Origin: Cephalotus follicularis
Lineage: Eukaryota; Streptophyta; Magnoliopsida; Oxalidales; Cephalotaceae
Direction of reading: 5' to 3'
Length of the DNA stretch: 64,000 bases
Assembly: GCA_001972305.1 (NCBI GenBank)
Contig: BDDD01000053.1
Span: forward strand, 442,266 to 506,265
Shown: positions 10,479-20,857 of the stretch, piece after piece
Position numbering within the stretch: the stretch's first letter is position 1
How the letters are laid out: every line of letters begins with the position of its first letter
Made by a program: the position numbers and the translations under genes
The notes under the pieces: model-generated
Told to the model about the DNA's origin: nothing
What the model saw: only the letters and a program-made list of their open reading frames with translations
Database searches by the model: none

Positions 10479-11789
10479 CAATAGGTGCAACCACGCCGAG
10501 TGGCTATGTCGCACCCTGATTTTAGGTAGACACACATAAAGTGATAAAGTCAATTAACATTAAGATTCAGTTATGCAAATACCATAAAATTTAAACTTTT
10601 CAAATAAGATATCAGTTGCGGAAGCATTAATATCATAAGCTGAAAAATACGTAACGTGCATCCCATACTGCACGCTACTCAATACAAGTCTGTCATTGTT
10701 AAAAGCCCATAAACGAAGCGTGATCCATAATACATTAATCAGTAACATCCAATTCTAATAACTGGAAAATACAGTACACAACACCCAAAGCGGACATAAC
10801 CCCTGGTAAAACATTATTAAAAACTTGTACTTCATCCATGTTGATTCCCATGCTGGCCCACTGCATCAATCTATAAAGTAGGGGGTTAGCCTTTGTCCTC
10901 ACTCGGCTAAGTCATAACAGTAGTTTGGGATTAACATTACATGCATGTCATGAAATGTATGCGTAGATGATGCAGTGCAATAGAAAATACAATTTTTTAT
11001 ATATATGAAAATATATATAAGTTAGCATTACAGTAAAATAACAGTAGGGACATATATATGAAAATATATGTATGCAATAACAGTACACTAGTCGCCCGGC
11101 CAGGGCTACATTAACAGGCACACTAATGTCCGAATAGGACCAGTAAACAGTACAGTAAGTCCACAAAGGGACTAACAAACAGGCAGGCAGTATGTACAAC
11201 GCCGCCTACTCCTGGCCCCACGTTGCTCTCCCACTTCGGTCCCTTCTCCAGGCGACCAAGCAAGACAACAGTACAGTACAGTGAGTTACCCAGCCAACTA
11301 CTGGCTCCTAGGTCAACCCTGCCACTAGTCGGCGCTGGTAGTTCCTGCCATGCAACTAGTGGCTCAAGCACGACCACATAAAAATCACAGAGAAAATAGT
11401 GAACAGTCACAGTAAACAGTGCAGTAAACAGTACAGTAATGATCGTTAGATCAACAACAGACAGTTTATTTCAAACTGATTTCAAAAGTGATAACATTTG
11501 AAATACGTATCTTTAATAGACTTTAAACAATTCAGTCGTGGAAATCGCTTTCTCAGTTTGTTTGAAAATACATTTTTAACCAATATATATTTTCGTACTC
11601 AAAATAGTGTATTCCGAGTTCACATATGCATTTCTAAATATCGTAACTTAGAAATCATAAACTATTTATAGACAGTCAATAAACAGGCAGTAAACAGTGT
11701 ATATGCAATGCATACAAATGCTCAAATGCATCCTAATAGGAGTCGGGATCGTTTCGTATCATTAAGTAAGAAAACTTCCAAACAATACA

Positions 11790-12060
11790 AGAAGGCATCG
11801 ATGTCTATTATTAGGCGTCGATGTCTTTGTCCCGTAAACGTCGACGCTCAAGTCCTTAGCATCAGCGCTTTCCACTGTTTAAAGACGTCGATGTCCAACT
11901 TATACGCATCGATGCTCAAGGTAGGGAACCTTAAACGTTAGTGTATTTCTTAAGGCGTCGACGCGTTAAGGTAGGAACCTTAGGCGTCGACGTATAAAAT
12001 GTCAATATCCAAGCAAATAACCAAAAGGCGTCGATGTTCCTCAAAGGCGTCGACGTGTTT
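11790..12060 (-). repeat. Z palindrome cluster 2
   Basis: About ten GCGTCGACGC-like copies, for example GGCGTCGACG near 11955 and 11987 and several CpG-decayed forms. Positional counterpart of the X cluster at 8908-9105. Confidence 0.7.
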
Positions 12061-12603
12061 CGAGCACCAGTCATCTCCTTCCTCACGTCGTGACAAACAG
12101 TAATCGACACAGTCCATATACATGCAAGATAACATGTAATCAAGCTAGGAAACCAACATGCAGATACATATCACATACCCAGCATAACATGGCATTGATC
12201 CATTGATCCAAAACAGTTCAATAATCATGGAAAATATGCATAAAAACCATCGTCCAAGCATGAATATTAAGCTCAAGAATACAATTATGGATTCCCCTAC
12301 CTCTTTGTTCCAAGTTAGGAACTAGAAAGTCCTCCTCTTTTAGTATCCAGATGGTCACTTTGAGCTCCCAGGTACTGCTTGAAAGCTCCCTGGTTCGTCC
12401 CCACAGCTGCTGTCAAGCTCCAAGCTTCCACTTGCTCAACAATGGTGGTTTGAGCTTTGTGTCCCTAACCTTATGCTCTCTTTCCCTCATTGTGTTTCTC
12501 TCAAGCCTCTGGTTCTTTCTCAATCAGTAACACTCGAAGGTAAGAGGTGAAGGCCGTCTTTTATGCAACTCACATTTGTTTCTCTTTGCCAACCCACCAG
12601 TTC

Positions 12604-12645
<42 letters not shown>

Positions 12646-12864
12646 ATCACTGGATGCAATAGGTGTCATTTTCTTCTCTCTTCCCAGGCCAAGCAATAAA
12701 AAATCCACTCTATGTTCCAAGTATTTTTGTTACAGGTAATGTGGGCATCATACGCATGCAAGCCACGTCTCCAGAGAGTCTGCCCAAGTGCCGGTTAAGT
12801 GGCACAAAGTCATCTCCATGCGACACGTTCACCAGCTGTCCGTATATATCAGGGACACGACACA

Positions 12865-13150
12865 AGGCATCGACGTCTTCTTCCTCACGTCAACGTCTTT
12901 ACACGTTTACCCGAAAGGCATCGACACATATACTGTGCGTCGTTGTTTCCCTTTGCATGTTATTCAGTAGAATAACGTGCCTGACATTCGATGTTACGCA
13001 TCGACGTCTTCTTTAGACATTGACATCGTTCCCCTTTTTACATGAGGGCATCGATGTTCTCGCCTGCATCGACGTGCATGTGCATGCACTTACGTGCGCC
13101 CTTTGTCCCTATAGGCGTCGACGCTTTCCTTAGGGCGTCGACGTGCTTAG
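12865..13150 (-). repeat. Z palindrome cluster 1
   Basis: GTCGAC-core copies with mixed decay, best GGCGTCGACGC near 13115 and GGGCGTCGACG near 13133. Counterpart of the X cluster at 8025-8125 but with more copies. Confidence 0.7.
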
Positions 13151-13378
13151 CCCAAAACTGTGCCGTTTTTGACTTAACAATTGCTTTAACATTTCCTTAA
13201 CATTTTTATTCCAAAATCAATATCATTAGAGTTTGGAAAACATCATCAAAGTCGAGAAATCCATCATTTTATTAATTCCACAATAAAAGTATATTTACAT
13301 CGTGAAATTACATCATATGAAAATCTCGGGCGTTACAGGCTACAACCATAAAATCATCCACCATGTCTCAAGGGACAA

Positions 13379-13436
13379 TCAAATCAAATCAAATCAAATC
13401 AAAGCAAGTCAAATCAAATCAATTCAAATCAACTAT
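13379..13436. repeat. AAATC-type simple repeat
   Basis: Irregular run of CAAAT/CAAGT/CAATT pentamers inside L. Low-complexity sequence; the short ORFs crossing it are not genes. Confidence 0.85.
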
Positions 13437-13984
13437 ACAAAGAGCGTCTCCATCTCCTGGCCCCAACGTCGTTCTCTCACTTCGGCCCCCGACTCACGGG
13501 TCACGAAGCAATGCAACAAATCAAACTCATGATGCTCGCATACTGTGTTCAGCAATCATGGTATCCCGTGTTACTTGCACTCAGTGTTTAGTAATATTGT
13601 ATTTGGACTTCCCTAGCCATCTCCTGGCCCCTAGGAGAACATCCCGCCACCAGCCATCAGCGACACTCCGTCACCCCAGTCAGTACGGCATCAATTACAA
13701 TCAACAAATCAATTCAAATCTAATCATTTCCAAGTAATTTATAAAATACTGGAAACAATACATTTATTTTAAAATGTATTCCATCTTTGAAACCATGTTT
13801 CAATCCGTCGAAAACATACATTTATCAAAATATACATTTTCGTATCAAATAATGATTTGTATAAAATCATGTACACATTTCTAAAATGAATAAAACACTT
13901 TAAAATCATTCACATTTCAATCAGCATTTCATTTTATATCAAAATGCAATGCAAACATATGTTCAAAGTGCAGGTCAGTCCCCA

Positions 13985-14448
13985 ACCAGCCAACTGTCTC
14001 CCCTTGATAGTCGGCTATTTTCTTTCCACAGTCGGCTATCTCCTCTTGATAGTCAGCTATTTTCCTTCAACAGTCAGTGGTTGCCCCCCTTAACAGTCTG
14101 CTATCTCCTCATGACAGTCGGCTGCTTCATAAATAGTACGCGTTTTCTACATCACTACTCGCCCCAGCTTCGCCACCTCGGCGAATCCGGGTAAGGCGAC
14201 ATGTGAACAGTTGACTGTCATCCCAAACAGTCTGTTGTGCCATCTACAGTCGGCTGCCCTCACTCGGCAGTCGACTACACAACCGGCAGGAGGTGACCTC
14301 CATTAAAAAGCATGAACAATCGACTGGCTCCTTAGCACAGTCTGCTATTTCCATCGAGTAGTTGGCTGTTCTCATTGAACAGTTGGCTTGTACCCTCGAA
14401 CAGTCGGCTGTCCTGCTGGGCAGTCGGCTGCTCCTACGAGCAGTGCAC
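13985..14448 (-). repeat. L palindrome cluster 2 (CAGTCGACTG type), 21-nt phased
   Basis: Two runs. Cores start at 13989, 14010, 14031, 14052, 14073, 14096, 14117, then 14210, 14230, 14249, 14270, 14319, 14340, 14361, 14382, 14403, 14423 and 14443. Most steps are exactly 21 nt, the rest 19-23, with one wider gap. Intervening bases differ between copies, so the spacing rather than the spacer sequence is kept. Confidence 0.85.
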
Positions 14449-14940
14449 AAAAATAACATAAAATACATGCAGTTCTCAGCCCAATCCAAACACAACAAAG
14501 CATTCATCAACAATAACACATTTCATGCTCATATCACAGTCTATTGCATGGATTTCATCTATGAACATCCATTATAACTAAACTCAAACCACAATTATAA
14601 AATCCCCTACCTTTGAATTTCAAGTTAGGAATTGCAATCCACCTCTTTAAGTCCCGGATCTGAGGCGTTCAAAGCTCCCAAGTCTGTGTAACAACTCGAC
14701 CAAGCTCGATTCTTCCACTGGTTTAAACCTCCAAGCCCCTGGTTCAAGTATGGAGCATTTGTGGTTCACTTCTCTCTCTTTTCTCTCCTTTCTCCTGCAC
14801 AATCTCTCTATCTCTTTTCTCTCTTTGAAATGCTGATGGAAAGAGGAGAATAGGGTGTGTTTTTATGGACAAAACGCATCTCCCTTTCTCTCTCCTCACC
14901 TGCCAACATATCATCTCAATCACCTCTCCCTCTGCCATGA

Positions 14941-15100
14941 CAGTTCTGGCGTGCATGTTATGCTGTCTGACTCATGGCAGTCGACTGTTTTCGTTGGCAG
15001 TCTCCTGTCTCTGCCGACAGTTCCAGCCTGCTGTTTCCCCAAACAGTCGACTGGTTCCACTTAAGGGGGTCTAGTCGACTGTCTCTCTCTGACAGTGGGC
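14941..15100 (-). repeat. L palindrome cluster 1 (CAGTCGACTG type)
   Basis: Cores near 14943, 14965, 14980, 15000, 15020, 15046, 15074 and 15095. It lies about 160-310 bp from the LTR start, the same place where X, Y and Z carry the GCGTCGACGC type. Confidence 0.75.
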
Positions 15101-15263
15101 TGCCCACCCTGTTGCCACACATCCCATAATTTCCTTTATCCTTTTCGTTCAAGTCTTAGCATTACAAAGTGGGAAAAGTCATTATTCTCATTAATTCAAA
15201 GCATAGATTACATCGGGAGACACAATATTACATTTGATGAAAATTCCAGGGGTCACAATAATA

Positions 15264-15640
15264 TAGAGCAGTCACTCAGGTTTAAGGATCAGACGAGTTG
15301 GAAAACTCGCTAAGTGATTAACACTTATACACAACCGCAACAAGTAGGAGTCACTACTGACACGAGAATAGCGACTATCCAAATAGTGCCTTCTATGTGG
15401 ATCCAGTTCAGTGTACACGCTCCCAGTGCGTACCTCGTATTTGCCCTAGTGTCCCAACACAGATGGTAGTGAGAGAATCCATCCTCCAATTCCAAAAGTA
15501 GGCAACATACGCGCAAGTCTATCCGGTTCACTAATGCCCACAAAGTGAACCTATGACTTGGAACTAATTCGACATAAGGAATAAGGTAGCCCAGATTCCT
15601 TCTTCCCATTATCAATTCACATGTTAAAGCTTCTCCTTTC
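15264..15640 (-). repeat. M: Copia LTR fragment related to N
   Basis: The reverse complement contains a block beginning GTTCCAAGTCATAGGTTCAC that also occurs in N at 21123-21142. It is followed by similar TGAACC and GACTTG segments in the same order. No ends or duplications are visible, so this is only a fragment. The short ORF on the minus strand is not convincing. Confidence 0.6.
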
Positions 15641-17573
15641 CCATTACAAAATCCAGAAAAGCTTCCTTTCTTCCCCCTTTTGTCAAATCATGTCTCATCT
15701 TTACTCCTTTATTGAGTGCCATTGCCATTTTATATGATACCTCCATCATTATTACAAGTCACATCCGAATCTGCCCTATTGGTGTGCAATAATCTGCTGT
15801 GTAATTCATTCTTCAAAGTTCAAGAGGTAATCTCAACCCTTGATTGTTTCTTTTGGGTTAAATTCTCTTAGTTTGCTATGTATGTCTAAGTATGTCATGG
15901 TTTTGTATCCTTCTTTATTTGTTTTGTTCACAGCCGAATTGTGAGTGTGTACTAGTGTTTCTTCTACTGTTTTTGTATTATGGGAATCACTACAGGTCAG
16001 TAAATTCATTCCCTTTAATTATAGTTTTGATTCAATGGCATACTTTGAGTTTTTGTGCTCTTGGTATCTTAGGGTCTTTGATTTCTGCCCAAAAGTGTTA
16101 TCATTGTGTTAGTAATGTTATCTGCAAGTTTTATGCACCTATATATGTCACAAACTGAGTTTATAACATCTGTAATCAATTAGAGACAGAATCTGGACAT
16201 GTTCATGCAATGTCTTCTTGCTTCCTTTTACAAGTTAAATCATTGAAAGGTCGTTTCCTTGTCAAATTTGTGTTTGTAAGTCACCTACAAGTCATATATA
16301 ATCATACGTTTATGTCCGTATGTCTCTAGTTTAATTTAGAAACCATTTGAACCATTTTCAGTAGCAAATCGTCGGATTTCCAACTGTTCTGTCGCCCAGA
16401 ACAGTCGGCTGTCTGTGTGGACAGTCGGCTGGAATGGTTGTGTAGTCGACTGGAGGGAAGAACACAGTCGACTACCTGCATTTTTTATTGTGTAGTCGAC
16501 TGTTCATATGGTCCAGTCGACTGCCAAGCCTCCCCAGTCTACTGGATTGCTGTTTCAGTCGACTGTTTTGCCTTGGAATGTGCTGTTTTCAACTGTTTTG
16601 ATTCGTTTGATCCCCGAATCGATCCGAATCTTTCCCAAACACTTTTAAGAGTCTGTTTAATGCTTCTGATGTGTCTTAGACTCTTACATGTATGATTTTA
16701 CATGCCTTTTAGACTGTGTACTTCAAAGGATAATTTGTTTTTGATCGCCTATTCGTAAGTACTTTGCAAGTGCATAAGGTACATAATTTTTTGTTCCTTG
16801 GCTACCTGACATTCAAACTGAAACTGTTTTGATAAAACATCTTCATTTATGAAATCAACGATGTTTCATGATTTGTTTACATTTCGAATTTAAAGTTGGT
16901 TTGACATTTTAATTGATTCCGACTTTGTCTATACAATATGTTATGGTACGATATGTTAGGATACAATATGCTATGTTATAATACTGTTGTGAGCAGTTTT
17001 TGAATATGTTGTGTGAAAACATATTTATGTGATTTAAGTTGATTTTGAGAAATCAATTATTTTAAATTAAATACTGAGTATTGTAAAAAATATGCAATTG
17101 TCATTTGAATATGATTAAACTGTTGTAACTGTTTAAGATTTCTGTTACGAAGTTCATTGAAATATTACTGTTTTTAAGTTATCGTTTACTGTTTTATTTC
17201 CCTTATCCGTACTGAGGTTTGCTCAGCCGCATTTTTGTTTCCATGCGGCAGGTTTTTAGGAGCAGCGGGGGAAAGTGTGATTGAGTGATGACTACCCTTT
17301 ATGATGGATCCTTAGGAGAGTGATCCTTATGTTATGTTTAGTGGTCCGAATCATGGATTTTTATGTTTTATGTTTTAATTTGGAACTGATTTATGTTTTG
17401 AATTTTCCTCAACAACTTAATATGTTTTAATATTTTGATAAGACTGCCACGTTTTCGGCTGTTATTGGCTAAATAAAGCAAACTTATGATTTGTTAAGAA
17501 ATGTATATGCTCAGATTGTTATGTTATGTATGATACGACCCTGTGACGACTCCCGCCGTCCGGGGGTGTTACA
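15641..17573 (+). repeat. I 5' LTR (left end uncertain)
   Basis: Ends CCGTCCGGGGGTGTTACA at 17573, next to the primer site. Contains the palindrome cluster at 16400-16565 and a CCGCAT/ATGCGG hairpin (17227-17248). Full LTRs of this group (E, F) are about 3.1 kb, so the left part here is probably missing or hidden. Sequence from 15641 to 16380 shows no coding potential. Confidence 0.75.
16400..16565 (+). repeat. I palindrome cluster (CAGTCGACTG type)
   Basis: Cores at 16404, 16424, 16445, 16467, 16495, 16516, 16537 and 16558: steps 20, 21, 22, 28, 21, 21, 21. D at 40504-40637 repeats this step pattern almost exactly. Confidence 0.88.
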
Positions 17574-17578
17574 GATTT

Positions 17579-17590
17579 TGGTATCAGAGA
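17579..17590 (+). other. I primer binding site (tRNA-iMet)
   Basis: TGGTATCAGAGA, one base from the standard initiator-Met site, 5 nt after the LTR. Confidence 0.88.
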
Positions 17591-17743
17591 ATTTGGTTTT
17601 GTTTCCTTAGAAGACCTAACTAGGTTTGACCTGTGAGATTGGGTAGACACCGGGTTAGGCTGTTTCGGTTATGATTTTCTGATATGTTTTCTGCTTTCTG
17701 TTTTGTTCCTTGTGATGTTTTATGTTTAAGCGTCTTTTCGTAG

Positions 17744-19476
17744 ATGACACGTACAAGGAACGCTGCTCGGAGGACTGCACCCGTTGAGGCTCAGGAAGCT
17801 AGAAATGAGTCTACTATGGAGGAGCTTTTACGACAGGCAGTTGCTCAGGAGATACAACGCGTGTTGGGCGAGCAGAATCTGAATCAGGACCGTAGGGAGT
17901 CGGTTGTTGCTAATGATGCTCCAGCTGATGTCCAGTTGGGAAGAGATGCTGGGGACAAGACTGATACTCCCACTTATGTTTGGCTAGAGCGGTTCCAGAA
18001 GCAGAGACCGCTATCTTTTAGCTCAGCCGTGACTCCGGTGGAAGCTGAGCACTGGATTGCTAATATGGACAAGATCTTTGATGTGCTTGGTTGCAGTGAT
18101 GAACAGAAGATTAAGTTAGCTGTGTACAAGCTTGAGGGTGATGCTCAGAAATGGTGGAAAGCTGTGGTTTTGGCTAAGGGTATGCGGAGACTTTGACCTG
18201 GTTTGAGTTTTGCGAGGTCTTTTATCAGCAGTACTTTCCTACCACTGATAAGGAGGCTTACGCCAGAGAGTTTATCAATACCAGACAGAAGGATGGAGAG
18301 TCGGTGACAGAGTTCTTGACCCGTTTCACTAGGTTTGCTGGTTTTGCTGGTTCTGCGGCAGGGACAGCATTGGAGCAGGCAGAAAAGTTTAAGTGGAAGT
18401 TGCACTATCAGTTTCGGGGTAAATTGATCAACACTAGGTTTGCTGATGTATCTGAAGTGGCTAATGCGGCTAAGAACATTGAGCTGGAAAGGTTAGATTT
18501 CCAGGCTGCTCGACAGGAGTTTGACAGAAAAAGGAACAGAGGTGATTCCCAGGGGCAAGGTTCTGGACAGAATAAGTATAGGAATGGTAAGCGTGGGAAG
18601 AGAAATGATAACCGGGGACAACAATATTCCGGTAGTGACCAAAGGCAGACACAGGGAGCTGCGGATGTTCAAATTGCAAAGTGTGATGTGTGTGGTAGAC
18701 AGCATCCGGTGGGAGTATGCTATAAGGCTATCGGGGCCTGTTTTGTGTGTGGACAGAGAGGGCATTTCGTGAAGGATTGTCCTGACCCTCGTGCAAAGGA
18801 AAGGAAGGGAAACAATGCAGATCGTGGACAGCGCAACGTGGGAGGTCGTGTCTTTGCTATCACGACTCAGCAGGCAGCTAATGCACCAGGTACTGTTTCG
18901 GGCTTTATTTATGTTGGTAACCGTAGGGCTTATGTTTTGTATGATACTGGATCGACCCACTCGGTTGTAGCGAGGTCTTTTGTTCGGCATCTTGGGATGT
19001 CTCCTCAGTTGCTTGATCCAGCTTTGGTTCTTTCAAACCCTACGGGCTCTTCTGTTGTGATATCTGAGTGCTTTTATGCTTGTCCTCTTGTTTTCGATGA
19101 TCGGGTTCGTGATGCGGATCTTTTGCCTATCGATATGTACGACTTCGATATGATTCTGGGAATGAACTGGTTGGATCGTCATCGGGCTACTATCGATTGC
19201 TATGCTCGAAGGGTTCTGTTTGGGGATGTGAATAGTCCTGAGTTTGTTTTTCAGGGTTCACAACCTAGGAAAGAAGTGAAAGTTATATCCGCTTTGAAAG
19301 CTCGGAAATTAGTAGCTAAGGGCACTGAAGGTTTCTTAGCTATTGTGAAGGATGTCTCAAAGGTTGAGCCTCGCCTTGAAGACTATCCTGTGGTGCGAGA
19401 ATTTTCTAATGTGTTTCCAGAGGAGTTACCGGGTTTGCCACCGCAACGGGAAGGAATATGGCTCAGTATGTTTTAA
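17744..19476 (+). pseudogene. I gag-protease region
   Basis: Starts MTRTRNAARRTAPVEAQEA. The gag domain includes WLERFQKQRPLSFSS, HWIANMDKIFDVLGC, KWWKAVVLAKG and FYQQYFPTTDKEAYAREF. CCHC-like knuckles CDVCGRQHPVGVC and CFVCGQRGHFVKDC follow. Then comes the aspartic protease with active site VLYDTGSTHSVVA and the segment DFDMILGMNWLDRHRATIDCY, and the linker to RT, VVREFSNVFPEELPGLPP. Fossil with about two breaks. Gag differs from that of W and Y, so I is another chromovirus family. Confidence 0.88.
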
Positions 19477-19507
19477 TGAACTATGATTTATAACGTTCCG
19501 TAATTGT

Positions 19508-19999
19508 TTCAAAAAATATGCAATTGTCATTTGAATATGATTAAACTGTTGTAACTGTTTAAGATTTCTGTTACGAAGTTCATTGAAATATTACTGTTTT
19601 TAAGTTATCGTTTACTGTTTTATTTCCCTTATCCGTACTGAGGTTTGCTCAGCCGCATTTTTGTTTCCATGCGGCAGGTCTTTAGGAGCAACGGGGGAAA
19701 GTGTGATTGAGTGATGACTACCCTTTATGATGGATCCTTAGGAGAGTGATCCTTATGTTATGTTTAGTGGTCCGAATCATGGATTTTTATGTTTTATGTT
19801 TTAAATTGGAACTGATTTATGTTTTGAATTTTCCTCAACAGCTTAATATGTTTTAATATTTTGATAAGACTGCCACGTTTTCGGCTGTTATTGGCTAAAT
19901 AAAGCAAACTTATGATTTGTTAAGAAATGTATATGCTCAGATTGTTATGTTATGTATGATACGACCCTGTGACGACTCCCGCCGTCCGGGGGTGTTACA
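19508..19999 (+). repeat. I partial 3' LTR
   Basis: Matches 17088-17573 almost base for base and ends GGGGGTGTTACA. Hairpin copy CCGCAT/ATGCGG at 19653-19674. No clear duplication of the right flank (ATAGA) was found on the left of the element. Confidence 0.85.
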
Positions 20000-20140
20000 A
20001 TAGAACACAAGTGATACTGCCGTATAAAATTATAAACAAAGTAGCACATGTTATATATTAGAAATAACATTGTTTATATATATGGATAGATACAATACAA
20101 AAAACCCATCCAATGGCTTGTCGGGTCATCCTATCTAACA
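20000..20140 (-). repeat. J partial 3' LTR
   Basis: On the minus strand the LTR begins TGTTAGATAGGATGACCC at 20140, right after the purine-rich tract CATGTGGGAGAT. It stops where element I begins. AT-rich, no coding. Confidence 0.65.
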
Positions 20141-20171
20141 ATCTCCCACATGACCCTCAAGCCATGAACTC

Positions 20172-20857
20172 CTATATCCTAGACCCATCGTCCCACGATG
20201 TTTCTCCAAAAGCTTTGGTGCCCATTGCCTTAGTCAGTGGATCTGCTATGTTCTCCTTTGAGGAGACCCTCTCAAGCTGAATATCTCCCCTACCAATGAT
20301 CTCCCGGATCAAATGATAGCGTCGCTTGATGTGTTTGGATCGCTGGTGAGATCGTGGTTCATTGGCTTGTGCTACAGCCCCATTATTGTCACAGTATATA
20401 ACAACCGGACAGCTAATGGTAGGAACAACTCTAAGTTTAGTGATGAACTTGCGCATCCATACACCCTCCTTGGCGGCATCTGAGGCTGCTATGTATTTGG
20501 CTTCTGCAGTAGAATCTGTTGTAGTCCTTTGTTTTGAACTGTGTCAGCTCACAGCTCCTCCATTAAGTACAAAAACTTATCCGGAGACAGATTTGTGATC
20601 ATCAAGATTACTATCAAAACTGGAGTCTGTATAGCCCTCCAATTTTAATTCACTATCCTTTCCATAGATCAAAAAGATATCCTGAGTCCTTCTAAGGTAT
20701 TTCAGGATTCCCTTTACCATATCCTAGTGCTTCTCATCGGGATCAGACTGAAATCGGCTTACCATTCCCAAGGCATGCGCGACATTAAGCCTAGTACATA
20801 ACATGGCATACATGATTGACCCTACTGCCAAAGCATAGGGTATCCGACTCATGCGTG
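20172..20857 (-). pseudogene. J RNase H remnant (left of N)
   Basis: Copia RNase H C-terminus: VIYCDNNGAVAQANEP, then HQRSKHIKRRYHLIREII and the signature NIADPLTKAM. The more upstream RNase H sequence up to 20857 is recognisable but degraded. RNase H would remove RNA from the RNA-DNA hybrid. N separates it from the RT part at 23344. Confidence 0.88.

Larger units (their letters stand above)
10507..13337 (-). mobile_element. Z: solo LTR of the X family, inverted
   Basis: On the minus strand it starts TGTAACGCCCGAG at 13337 and ends at 10507. It is flanked by exact GGCTA duplications (10502-10506 and 13338-13342), so it is a solo LTR left by recombination between the two LTRs of a former element. 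It aligns along its length with the X 3' LTR in reverse, including both palindrome clusters (12865-13150 and 11790-12060), the TGCATAAAAG box (12558-12567), the hairpin (10886-10910) and a pure CT tract at about 12605-12643. It is inserted in L. Confidence 0.92.
10478..15258 (-). mobile_element. L: Gypsy LTR, split by Z
   Basis: On the minus strand it begins TGTGACCCCTGG at 15258. It shares with the X LTR several blocks in the same order: the GCACGG-free start region, the AGAGGTGGA...AGGTAGGGGA segment (about 14605-14650), and two GC-rich blocks around CTGGCCCC (13455-13500 and 13625-13660). Its palindromes, however, are the CAGTCGACTG type. A perfect TTCGCC/GGCGAA hairpin is at 14169-14185. 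Z interrupts it. The left end next to the microsatellite is not resolved, and no internal region or duplication is visible, so solo LTR versus fragment is open. Confidence 0.75.
15641..19999 (+). mobile_element. I: partial Ty3/Gypsy element
   Basis: Parts in order: 5' LTR (left end unresolved, to 17573), primer site, gag-protease (17744-19476) and a partial 3' LTR (19508-19999). RT, RNase H, integrase and chromodomain are not present. The LTR belongs to the same group as D, E and F (end GGGGGTGTTACA, CAGTCGACTG cluster, CCGCAT/ATGCGG hairpin). The two LTR stretches are nearly identical where they overlap. Partial fossil, recent by LTR similarity. Confidence 0.85.

Noticed and set aside
13985-14448. 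Simple 21-bp minisatellite
   Set aside because: Only the palindromic core recurs; the bases between cores do not align from copy to copy.
14250-14577. Overlapping frames across the L palindrome cluster
   Set aside because: The 21-nt pitch is a multiple of three and keeps frames open by chance.
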